Of a DNA stretch of 10,447 nt, positions 1 through 6,415 are shown piece after piece. The stretch is taken from NCBI GenBank assembly GCA_024227975.1, contig JAAETV010000066.1, forward strand, positions 1 to 10,447, read 5' to 3'. Below the pieces are notes generated by a model that was not told where the DNA came from, made no database searches, and saw nothing but the letters and a program-made list of their open reading frames with translations. The translations under genes were made by a program, and so were the position numbers. Within the stretch, counting starts at the first letter, position 1. Each line of letters starts with the position of its first letter. Source of the DNA: Actinomycetes bacterium (lineage in GTDB: Bacteria > Actinomycetota > Acidimicrobiia > Acidimicrobiales > SZUA-35).

Positions 1-2
1 AG

Positions 3-1193
3 CATTCGGTGGCCTTGGGCGCGGCTTGGGCCGCTGCCCCCAGTCGGGTCGGCCATCTCGCCTCAGCTACCATGCTGGCCTCAGCCGAGAGTCTCGCGGC
101 CGCAGCCGCCGCCAAGGTCGGCACTCCAACCGGCGCTGGCCCGGCGGCCGATACCGATGCTCCCGGCCAGTTTCGGGCCTCGGACCAGACCACGGCCACT
201 CCCGCCACGGGACAGCCATTCCAGCCCGTGACCAGTCAGCCAACCCCTCTCGTTGCCGCTGCGTCCGACACCGGTCAGCCGATGGAGCCTGTGACCGGTC
301 AACCCGCCAGCCCTGCTCATCCGGGTCCAGACGCTGGTCAGCCAGCTGTCGCCCAGCAGCCAGAGCCGGCTACGGGCCAGCCGGCCGCCTTCCCTGTCAC
401 GGGGCCCGATGCCGGGGCAGACAGCCCGAGCACTGGGCCGGGTGGCTATCATCCTGGAGGTGTCCCTGGCGCCGAGAGCGGGGGAGCGGGGGCATCGGCC
501 GCTGAGCACAAGATCCCTGGTGCAGCAACATATTCCGACACGGGGAGAGAGGTTCCTATGGCCTCAGCAAGTGGCAATCAGGGTGGATCGAGGTTGCCCC
601 TCCTGGTTGGTATCGGGGTGGTCATCGCCCTGCTTCTGATCGGCGGGGTCGCCCTGGCCCAATTGGGCGGCGATGACGAGGTGGCAACCGGGCTGGCCGA
701 TTCCGATGCCATTGACACCGACTCGACGGACGGAACAGGAACCGACGATGGTGATGCCGGCACCTCGACCACGGCCGACGAATCGACCACGACAACCGCC
801 AAATCGACGACGACCTATGAGACGACGACAACTACCGAGGCGCCCTTCGTGTGTGCTGGCCTGTGTGCCCATGTCGAGGACGTCCAAGTCCTCGACAATG
901 GAGAGTTGCTGATCGATTGGACGGCGTTCAACTACGAGCCGTCGAACTCCAACTTCCATGCCCACTTCTTCTACAACACCTACGAACCGGAGCAGGTCGG
1001 CACGAATGCGAACGAATTCGGGGTAGAACAGGGGAGTTGGCAGCTGACCGATCAGATCCCGTTCGACACAACGGGAACGAAGGCCTCAGTAGCGAATGCC
1101 CCAGCCGGTGCGACCCAGATCTGTGTGGTCGCCGCTGATTCTGGCCACGGGGTGGTCAATCCCGAGAACTTCGAGTGCTTCGACCTGCCCTGA
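3..1193 (+). CDS. Single-pass membrane protein with Gly-Gln-Pro repeats and a four-cysteine outer domain (5' end outside window)
   Basis: The frame is open to the left edge, so the N-terminus is probably missing; the first in-window start is a GTG at 9, and residues are numbered from there. Residues 1-66 are Ala-rich and low complexity. Residues 67-130 form three units of about 21 residues built on T/A-GQP. About 20 hydrophobic residues at 197-217 (LPLLVGIGVVIALLLIGG) form one transmembrane helix. Residues 221-278 are an Asp- then Thr-rich stalk, as in many actinobacterial surface proteins. Residues 279-394 are a compact aromatic-rich domain with Cys282, Cys286, Cys372 and Cys390, which could form two disulfides outside the cell. 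The charge pattern suggests N-terminus in, C-terminus out. I do not recognise the outer domain. An internal ATG at 558 (Met184) could start a 211-residue protein lacking the repeats. Role unknown; surface sensing or adhesion are only possibilities. Confidence 0.75.
   Translation, partial: HSVALGAAWAAAPSRVGHLASATMLASAESLAAAAAAKVGTPTGAGPAADTDAPGQFRASDQTTATPATGQPFQPVTSQPTPLVAAASDTGQPMEPVTGQPASPAHPGPDAGQPAVAQQPEPATGQPAAFPVTGPDAGADSPSTGPGGYHPGGVPGAESGGAGASAAEHKIPGAATYSDTGREVPMASASGNQGGSRLPLLVGIGVVIALLLIGGVALAQLGGDDEVATGLADSDAIDTDSTDGTGTDDGDAGTSTTADESTTTTAKSTTTYETTTTTEAPFVCAGLCAHVEDVQVLDNGELLIDWTAFNYEPSNSNFHAHFFYNTYEPEQVGTNANEFGVEQGSWQLTDQIPFDTTGTKASVANAPAGATQICVVAADSGHGVVNPENFECFDLP
207..398 (+). 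repeat. Three tandem ~63-nt units encoding a 21-22 residue GQP repeat
   Basis: Units begin at about 207, 270 and 333, each opening with codons for T/A-G-Q-P. The first two are exactly 63 nt and the third is 66 nt. The first two share the order TGQP-x-x-P-V-T-[SG]-Q-P. The match is clearer in protein than in DNA, so the duplication is old or the repeat is held by selection on protein sequence. It lies on the predicted cytoplasmic side, before the membrane helix. Confidence 0.65.
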
Positions 1194-1249
1194 TCGCCGA
1201 CGCCAGCCCCTCATACGAAGCCATTTCGACGATCTGACGTTCTGGGCCC

Positions 1250-1255
1250 TAATTT
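1250..1255 (+). promoter_or_regulatory. Putative -10 box (TAATTT) for the hydrolase gene, near-leaderless
   Basis: TAATTT fits the actinobacterial TANNNT -10 pattern and ends 10 nt before the ATG at 1266. Transcription would begin within a few bases of the start codon. There is no Shine-Dalgarno sequence between it and the ATG, which agrees with leaderless or near-leaderless expression. No convincing -35 box at normal spacing was found. Confidence 0.45.
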
Positions 1256-1265
1256 AGTTAGAGCC

Positions 1266-2375
1266 ATGAACAACATGCGCGAAGAGCGCCGTCCACCCCA
1301 ACGCGAGGTCACCGAAGTCGCTCCTGGTGTGCTCCGCATCCAGTTGCCGATGAACATGCCGGGCCTCGGTCATGTGAACTGCTACGCGATCGAGGACCGT
1401 GAAGGGGTCGCCCTCATCGACCCCGGCACCCCCAATCTACGTTCGTGGAAGGTACTCAAGGATCGCCTGACCGAGGCTGGGCTTCCGCTGAAGCGGGTTC
1501 ATACTGTCGCCATCACCCACTCCCACCCCGACCACTATGGGGCTGCTCAGCGCATTCGTGATCTGACCGGGGCCGAGCTGGTCACTCACGAACACTTCAA
1601 GACCTACTGGGATCCCCACGAGGAAGATGACTTCATTCGTGAGGTGGCAGTCGACACCGACTATCAGCAGCAGTCTGGCCTCATCGAAGGGGCCCTCATG
1701 AAGATGACCAAGAGGGAGCGACACTCTCCTTGGGATCGGCCGGTTCCCTGGGGTGGGGCACCCCCCGACAACCAGTGGAAGGAGAGGTTCCGCTGGCGCA
1801 TCCTGCCCCTCCTGTTGAGCAAGGTGTGGCAGCCACCGAAGCCGTCGAAGCGGGTCATCGACGGCCAGGTCCTGCGCCTAGGTGATCGTGAGTGGGTCTC
1901 GGTCTACACCCCCGGTCACACCGTCGACCATCTCTGTCTCATGGATCCGGCTGAGGGGATCTTCGTCTCTGGTGATCATCTCCTGCCGACGATCACTCCC
2001 CACATCTCTGGGCTGACCTCGCAGGATCGTCCCCTTGCCGACTTCTACTCGTCGCTGGAGCGGATGCACACCTTCGATGACGTGAAGGTCGTCTTGCCCG
2101 CCCATGGTCTGGAGTTCCACGACCTCTCCGGTCGGACGACCGAGATCGTCGAACACCACGACATGCGCCTGGGCACCCTGATCGAGGCTGGTATCGAGAC
2201 CCCCACGAACGAGCTGACGGTCCCTGGCTACTCCAAGCACCTGTTCAAGCCGCGCTCGTGGGGTCCGATGGCCGACAGCGAGACCTTCGCCCACCTGGAG
2301 CATCTTCGCCAGACGGGCAAGGCAACGACCAGAGTGGTCGACGGGGAGCTGCGCTACCGCATCGTTTCTGAGTAA
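1266..2375 (+). CDS. Metallo-beta-lactamase-fold hydrolase
   Basis: A soluble 369-residue enzyme of the metallo-beta-lactamase superfamily (LACTB2/glyoxalase-II-like branch), expected to hydrolyse an ester, thioester or phosphodiester using two bound metal ions. The metal ligands are all visible: the HxHxDH motif as THSHPDH (His85, His87, Asp89, His90), His218 in TPGHT, Asp237 in SGDH and His280 in PAH. The N-terminal strands (NCYAIEDREGVALIDPGTP) are typical of the fold. An insert of about 80 residues, rich in Trp, Pro, Arg and Lys (about 117-200), separates the first motif from the second metal His and makes the protein longer than simple members; it may cap the active site. The ATG at 1266 has no ribosome binding site but follows a TANNNT box. 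The gene is convergent with the fused CoA-transferase, and a CoA-thioester substrate is possible but unproven. Confidence 0.9.
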   Translation: MNNMREERRPPQREVTEVAPGVLRIQLPMNMPGLGHVNCYAIEDREGVALIDPGTPNLRSWKVLKDRLTEAGLPLKRVHTVAITHSHPDHYGAAQRIRDLTGAELVTHEHFKTYWDPHEEDDFIREVAVDTDYQQQSGLIEGALMKMTKRERHSPWDRPVPWGGAPPDNQWKERFRWRILPLLLSKVWQPPKPSKRVIDGQVLRLGDREWVSVYTPGHTVDHLCLMDPAEGIFVSGDHLLPTITPHISGLTSQDRPLADFYSSLERMHTFDDVKVVLPAHGLEFHDLSGRTTEIVEHHDMRLGTLIEAGIETPTNELTVPGYSKHLFKPRSWGPMADSETFAHLEHLRQTGKATTRVVDGELRYRIVSE

Positions 2376-2382
2376 GGAGGTG
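2374..2382 (+). promoter_or_regulatory. Orphan strong Shine-Dalgarno sequence (AAGGAGGTG) at the hydrolase stop codon
   Basis: AAGGAGGTG overlaps the TAA stop of the hydrolase and is a near-perfect complement to the 16S rRNA 3' end. No ATG, GTG or TTG opens a sizeable frame 5-10 nt downstream: the GTG within it reaches a stop after three codons, and an ATA at 2388 gives only 12 codons. It may be a leftover of a lost downstream gene, or chance. Confidence 0.5.
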
Positions 2383-2436
2383 CGCCGATAAGCAACCCGA
2401 AGGGGTGCCGGACACCGACCCGGTAGGACGATGACT

Positions 2437-2460
2437 ATTCGCCCTCACCAGAGGGCGAAT
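2437..2460. terminator. Perfect 10-bp hairpin between convergent genes, probable bidirectional terminator
   Basis: Arms ATTCGCCCTC (2437-2446) and GAGGGCGAAT (2451-2460) pair fully around the loop ACCA. The hairpin lies 61 nt after the hydrolase stop and 73 nt from the CoA-transferase stop. There is no T tract on either side, so it is either a U-less actinobacterial terminator or an RNA 3'-end stabiliser. The rest of the 158-bp gap holds only the orphan ribosome binding site. Confidence 0.7.
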
Positions 2461-2533
2461 GAGCAAACCGAGCGGTCCCTATCCGCTAGGCCCCTGAGCC
2501 AGGATCATCGACAGCAGCTCTATCGCTCTGTGC

Positions 2534-4975
2534 TCACTCCAGGACACCGGCGATGACCAGCTCGGCGATCTTGTCGCCGTCGTAGCCCAACAGCTCGGAC
2601 AGGATCTCGAAGTTGTGCTCGCCCCAGGTGGGGCCGGCCCGGCGCGGGGTCCCGTCACTCCGTGACAGCCGGAATCCATATTGCTCGGCCCAGGTGTGAC
2701 CGTAGATGTCGTGGGGGACCTCGTGGAAGTGGTCGCGGTGGATGAGCTGGGAGTCGGCGACCAGCTCGGGGCTGTTCTGCACCTGGTGGGCGGGGATCCC
2801 CAGCTGTTGGAGCTGGGTGTGGACCTCGATCGGGTCTCGACCGGCGACCCAGGCCGCGATCACCTCGTCGAGCTCGCCCTGTCGCTCCAAACGGGCCCCG
2901 ACGTCGAGATCGGCCAGTTCGCCAGCTCCGATCTCGGCTGCCAGCGTCTGCCAGTGGGCATCGGTCTCGCAGGCAATGGCTACCCACTGGTCGCCGTCGG
3001 GATCACCACAGGGATAGACACTGTGGGGAGCCATCCAGCGATCAGCATTCCCCATCCTCGACTGGGGGTAGCCATTGACGGCCTGATCGAGTACCGCCTC
3101 GGCCAGGAAATGGATCCCTCCTTCGGCCTGGGAGAAATCGAGGCTGAGACCGTGACCGGTCCTTTCCCGCCAGTCGATAGCGGCCAGAATGAGGGCTGCG
3201 GTCAGGCGGGGCGAGGTGGCGTCGGTGTAGGCCAGGAAGGGGCCAGCGGGAAGCCGGTCCGGCCAGCCCGTCAGCTCGTAGTAGCCGCCCATGGCCGCTC
3301 CCATATTGCCGAATCCGGGGGTCGGGGATAGGGGGCCGGTGTGGCCGAACAGGGTGGTGGAGACGACTATCAGCTCGGGATTGGCCGCCATCAGGTCGTC
3401 ATGGCCGAGCCCTGCCCGTTCCAGCACACCAGGGGAGAAGGCGTTGATGACCACGTCGGCCTTGGCCGCCAGATCCAGTACGACCTGGCGGGATTCGGGG
3501 ACCTTCAGGTTGAGTTGGAGGCTCTGCTTGTCGGCGTTGATCGAGTGCCACTGCTGGCTCACCTCGGGACCCTCGTCGCCGACGATGCGGGACAGGCCCG
3601 ACGAGCGGACCTGGTCGGGCCGGGTCTGCGACTCGAGACGGATCACATTGGCGCCGTAGTAGCCGAGCATCCTGGTGGTGAAGGGCCCGGCATAGACCCA
3701 GGTGAAGTCGATGACGGTCAGCCCCTCCAGAGGGCGGTTCGAGTTGGGGGCCGACGGGATAGCTGATGGGGGTTTGGGTGCCGGTCTGGTTTCGGCCAAG
3801 ACCTCACTCGTGTGCTGCCCCAGCCGGGGCGGCGGCCCCAGCCGACGCAGGCCGATGCTCTCGCCGGCTGACTCTGTGCTTGACGAAGCTTCGATATGGG
3901 CCCAGGGGCCGGGGAAGGGAACGGGCTGAGGGCATCCATCCATCTCGACCAGGTCCCAGAAGCCCCGTGCTTGGTAGTGCTCGCTGGTCAACACATCAGC
4001 CGGCGTGGCCACCGGTACCAGCAGGAGCTTGTCCCGCTGGGCCATCTCGAACAGCTCAGCCTTGGTGTGGCGGGCCAGGCAAGTGGCGATGCAGTCGGCC
4101 GTGCGCTCGGCGATATCGGCCACTTCCTCCAACTCCCTCGACTCGAGGAGATCTGTCCAGTCGATCCCGGCCAGCTCTGAGCTGAGATCGCCCTGAGCCT
4201 CGACCCAGGCCAGGATCTTGTTGGTGAACGGCCCGACCAGGACACCGGGAAGGAAGGTCATGGTCACATGGCCGTCGGCGCACTCATAGACGAAGCGGAA
4301 CTTCACCAGTCCCAACAGCTCCAGCCCACCCCCGGTTCGCTGGGCCGAGGGATTGTCGCAGATGGCGGGGGCCAGCCAGCCTTGAGCAGTCAGGATCATG
4401 GCTTCTTGAGCGGAGACATCAATGTGTTGCCCGAGCCCTGTTTGGCGCCTGTCGGTGAGGGCGATCAGGGCGGCGCAGGCTGCTTCGGACGCGGCATTGG
4501 CCCAGATCTGGGGGGCTGAGATCCGAACCGGAGCTCGATCCTTGTAACCGTTGAGGGACATCTCCCCGGCGGCAGCATTGATCGTGAGATCGGTACCGAC
4601 CCATTCAGCTTTGGGGCCGTCGTCCCCAAACGGGCTGAGCGACACCGTGACCAGACCGGGATGACGCTGTCTCAGTCCTTCCAGGTCGATCTCCATCGCC
4701 CCACATTCGATCAACACATCGGCTCGGGCTGCCAGATGGTCGAGCTGATCGGGTCCGTCGACGACTACCGAGCGCTTACCTCGGTTGTAGGCCCAATGGT
4801 TGAGGGCCCGCTCAGAATCCGGCTCACCTCCAGCCCAGGGACCCTGGTGGCGTGATCGTTGCCCATCCGGTGGTTCGACGGCGATGACGTCCGCTCCCAG
4901 CTGGGCGAGTAGGAACCCGGCGAAGTGTCCTCGATCATCGGTGAGATCGAGTACCCGGTACGGCGAAAGCATCAT
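2534..4975 (-). CDS. Tandem (fused) class III CoA-transferase, CaiB/BaiF family, with N-terminal half lacking the catalytic Asp
   Basis: Two full CaiB-type domains in one 813-residue protein, predicted to move CoA between carboxylic acids through an aspartyl-CoA thioester. Domain 1 (about 5-395) opens with YRVLDLTDD and LAQLGADVIAVEPP and closes with PPPRLGQHTSEVL. A Pro/Ala/Ser linker (about 396-415) leads to domain 2 (417-796), which opens with LEGLTVIDFTWVYAGP and closes with GPTWGEHNFEILSELL. Counting back from the conserved [QR]TGxG segment, domain 2 has Asp585 (YTDATSP, codon 3221-3223) at the catalytic position, while domain 1 has Trp158 (PQIWANA, codon 4502-4504). Single-domain members work as interlocked dimers, so the fusion may be an internal pseudo-dimer with one live site. 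The frame stays open upstream to 6433, but the real start is the ATG at 4975: domain 1 begins there, a purine-rich AGAAAGGG precedes it, and further upstream is the antisense of the neighbouring gene. The DMSP enzyme DddD has the same tandem layout, but the substrate here is unknown. Confidence 0.88.
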   Translation of the reverse strand: MMLSPYRVLDLTDDRGHFAGFLLAQLGADVIAVEPPDGQRSRHQGPWAGGEPDSERALNHWAYNRGKRSVVVDGPDQLDHLAARADVLIECGAMEIDLEGLRQRHPGLVTVSLSPFGDDGPKAEWVGTDLTINAAAGEMSLNGYKDRAPVRISAPQIWANAASEAACAALIALTDRRQTGLGQHIDVSAQEAMILTAQGWLAPAICDNPSAQRTGGGLELLGLVKFRFVYECADGHVTMTFLPGVLVGPFTNKILAWVEAQGDLSSELAGIDWTDLLESRELEEVADIAERTADCIATCLARHTKAELFEMAQRDKLLLVPVATPADVLTSEHYQARGFWDLVEMDGCPQPVPFPGPWAHIEASSSTESAGESIGLRRLGPPPRLGQHTSEVLAETRPAPKPPSAIPSAPNSNRPLEGLTVIDFTWVYAGPFTTRMLGYYGANVIRLESQTRPDQVRSSGLSRIVGDEGPEVSQQWHSINADKQSLQLNLKVPESRQVVLDLAAKADVVINAFSPGVLERAGLGHDDLMAANPELIVVSTTLFGHTGPLSPTPGFGNMGAAMGGYYELTGWPDRLPAGPFLAYTDATSPRLTAALILAAIDWRERTGHGLSLDFSQAEGGIHFLAEAVLDQAVNGYPQSRMGNADRWMAPHSVYPCGDPDGDQWVAIACETDAHWQTLAAEIGAGELADLDVGARLERQGELDEVIAAWVAGRDPIEVHTQLQQLGIPAHQVQNSPELVADSQLIHRDHFHEVPHDIYGHTWAEQYGFRLSRSDGTPRRAGPTWGEHNFEILSELLGYDGDKIAELVIAGVLE

Positions 4976-4978
4976 GGT

Positions 4979-4986
4979 CCCTTTCT
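4979..4986 (-). promoter_or_regulatory. Ribosome binding site that fixes the fused CoA-transferase start
   Basis: On the minus strand AGAAAGGG lies immediately before ACC-ATG, giving a purine-rich Shine-Dalgarno-like element 3-8 nt from the ATG at 4975. This supports that start rather than the upstream in-frame codons antisense to the divergent gene. Confidence 0.5.
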
Positions 4987-5057
4987 GACGTCCGGCCCTG
5001 GGCGTCAGGCGGAAGAGTAGGGGAGGGATGGGTTGGCCGTCATCCTCACTGGCCGCC

Positions 5058-5077
5058 AGACTCTCCGGTGAGAGTTT
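5058..5077. promoter_or_regulatory. Stem-loop/dyad in the divergent CoA-transferase intergenic region
   Basis: AGACTCTC (5058-5065) pairs with GAGAGTTT (5070-5077) around the loop CGGT, eight pairs including one G-T wobble. It sits in the 123-bp gap between divergent genes, just before the ribosome binding site of the rightward one. It could be a repressor or activator site shared by both genes, or a leader hairpin. No clear -10/-35 pair was seen in the gap. Confidence 0.4.
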
Positions 5078-5082
5078 CGCCA

Positions 5083-5090
5083 AGAGGAGA
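5083..5090 (+). promoter_or_regulatory. Ribosome binding site supporting a GTG start at 5099
   Basis: AGAGGAGA lies 8 nt before the GTG at 5099, normal spacing. The next in-frame ATG (5162) has no such element, so the GTG start is preferred. Confidence 0.7.
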
Positions 5091-5098
5091 CACCAGCC

Positions 5099-6340
5099 GT
5101 GGCCACACCCCCCAATTCCGAGGATCAACCTCACCTGAGTGCCCATGAACGGGCGACCCCGATGTTGGGCCAGCGCAGCGGACCCCTCAATGACATCCGG
5201 GTCATCGATTTGACCCAGGCCATTGCCGGGCCCTGGAGCACCATGATGTTGGCTGATCTGGGGGCCGACGTGATCAAGGTGGAAGCCCCTAGGGGTGACC
5301 TCCAGCGGAATATGGCTCCCTACACCCTCGACGACGAGATCAAGGCCTACGGGGGCTCGTTCTCCAGCTACAACCGCAACAAGCGGGGCATGGCGCTCGA
5401 CCTGAGCACTGAGGAGGACCGGGAGACCTTCCTCCAGCTGGTGGCCACGGCCGATGCCATCGTCGAGAACATGCGAGCCGGTGTCATGGACGGACTCGGG
5501 CTCAGCTACGAGGTCATCAAGGAGCGCAACCCGAGCATCGTGTACGGCGCCATCAGAGGGTTCGGTGATCCCCGCACCGGTGAGAGCCCTTACGCCGACT
5601 GGCCCGCCTACGACGTGATCGCTCAGGCTCACGGGGGGCTGGTGTCGATGAACGGGTCGGGGCCCGACGACCGGGTCCAGGTCGGCCCTTTCCTCGGCGA
5701 CATCTACCCGGGGACCGTTGGTGCCTTGGCTTTCCTGGCCGCTATCCACCACGCCAAACAGACAGGTGAGGGTCAGTTCGTCGACGTGGCGATGACCGAT
5801 GCTGTCATGGCCATCACCGAGCAAGGGGTCATGCGCTACAGCTATATGGGTCGGGGGGACACCCCACCCAGTGGTAACAGCAGCGACTTCGTCGTTCCTT
5901 TCGATGTCTTCGACACCGCTGATGGGGCCGTGGCCATTGCTTCGCCGACCAACAAGCACTGGCTGGAGTTGACCGAGATCATTGGTCGACCGGACCTGGC
6001 TACTGACGAACGCACGGCTACCCCTCGGGGTCGGGTCAAGAACCGGGAGCTGGTCGACGGGGTGCTGGCCGATTGGGCCAAGGCCCACACCAACTCCGAG
6101 GTCTTGGAGATGCTTGGGGGGCGAGTCCCCGTTGCCATTGTGAACAAACCAGGTGACCTCTTCAGCGATCCCCACGTGATCTCGCGAGGCATGCTGGTAG
6201 CGGTGGAGCAGCCGAGCGGTCGACCGATCGTGCAGGTCAACACCCCCATGAGGTTCTCGGTCACCGAGACCGGGGTGTATCGCCGAGCCCCAATCCTGGG
6301 TGAGCACAACGATGAGGTCATCGACGAGATCGCAGATTGA
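5099..6340 (+). CDS. Class III CoA-transferase (CaiB/BaiF family), single domain
   Basis: A 413-residue enzyme of normal length for the family, expected to transfer CoA from an acyl-CoA donor to a free acid in the cytoplasm. Visible family features in order: the CoA-binding opening NDIRVIDLTQAIAGPWSTM (31-49) and LADLGADVIKVEAP (51-64); NRNKRGMALDLS (92-103); ENMRAGVMDGLGLSYE; GRG-like IRGFGDPRTGESPYADWPAYD (152-172); the catalytic aspartate Asp201 in GPFLGDIYPG; QTGEGQFVDVAMTDAV (221-236); and the closing APILGEHNDEVIDEI. The GTG start at 5099 has a good ribosome binding site. It is divergent from the fused CoA-transferase and clearly more canonical than either half of it, so it is probably an older paralogue rather than a recent copy. 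Substrate unknown; such enzymes serve in carnitine, oxalate, benzylsuccinate, mesaconate and bile-acid pathways. Confidence 0.92.
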   Translation: MATPPNSEDQPHLSAHERATPMLGQRSGPLNDIRVIDLTQAIAGPWSTMMLADLGADVIKVEAPRGDLQRNMAPYTLDDEIKAYGGSFSSYNRNKRGMALDLSTEEDRETFLQLVATADAIVENMRAGVMDGLGLSYEVIKERNPSIVYGAIRGFGDPRTGESPYADWPAYDVIAQAHGGLVSMNGSGPDDRVQVGPFLGDIYPGTVGALAFLAAIHHAKQTGEGQFVDVAMTDAVMAITEQGVMRYSYMGRGDTPPSGNSSDFVVPFDVFDTADGAVAIASPTNKHWLELTEIIGRPDLATDERTATPRGRVKNRELVDGVLADWAKAHTNSEVLEMLGGRVPVAIVNKPGDLFSDPHVISRGMLVAVEQPSGRPIVQVNTPMRFSVTETGVYRRAPILGEHNDEVIDEIAD

Positions 6341-6360
6341 GCCTGGCCGGTATCCGATCG

Positions 6361-6378
6361 GTGTGCCTGTCGGCACAC
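6361..6378. terminator. Hairpin GTGTGCC-TGTC-GGCACAC between CoA-transferase and ABC exporter (terminator or operator)
   Basis: A perfect 7-bp stem (6361-6367 with 6372-6378) around TGTC. An outer pair, CCGAT (6354-6358) with ATCGG (6384-6388), extends it imperfectly. It lies 20 nt after the CoA-transferase stop, which suits a terminator without a U tract. It also lies about 26 nt upstream of the exporter's likely -10 box, where an operator dyad would sit. The sequence alone does not separate the two roles. Confidence 0.5.
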
Positions 6379-6404
6379 GCCTCATCGGCTCCGGCCCATC
6401 TCCA

Positions 6405-6410
6405 TATGCT
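6405..6410 (+). promoter_or_regulatory. Putative -10 box (TATGCT) for a leaderless ABC exporter transcript
   Basis: TATGCT fits TANNNT and ends 5 nt before the ATG at 6416, so transcription would start at or within a base or two of the start codon. The GAGGT lying directly against the ATG is too close to act as a normal ribosome binding site. No recognisable -35 box. Confidence 0.5.
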
Positions 6411-6415
6411 GAGGT

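Noticed and set aside
2431..2556. Possible 41-codon plus-strand gene from ATG 2431 in the convergent gap.
   Set aside because: It begins in the hairpin region, runs into the antisense of the CoA-transferase 3' end, has only a weak purine tract upstream and no recognisable sequence.
2681..3331. Plus-strand open frame of 216 codons inside the fused CoA-transferase gene.
   Set aside because: Antisense shadow of domain 2; the protein is low-complexity Val/Gly-rich without recognisable motifs.
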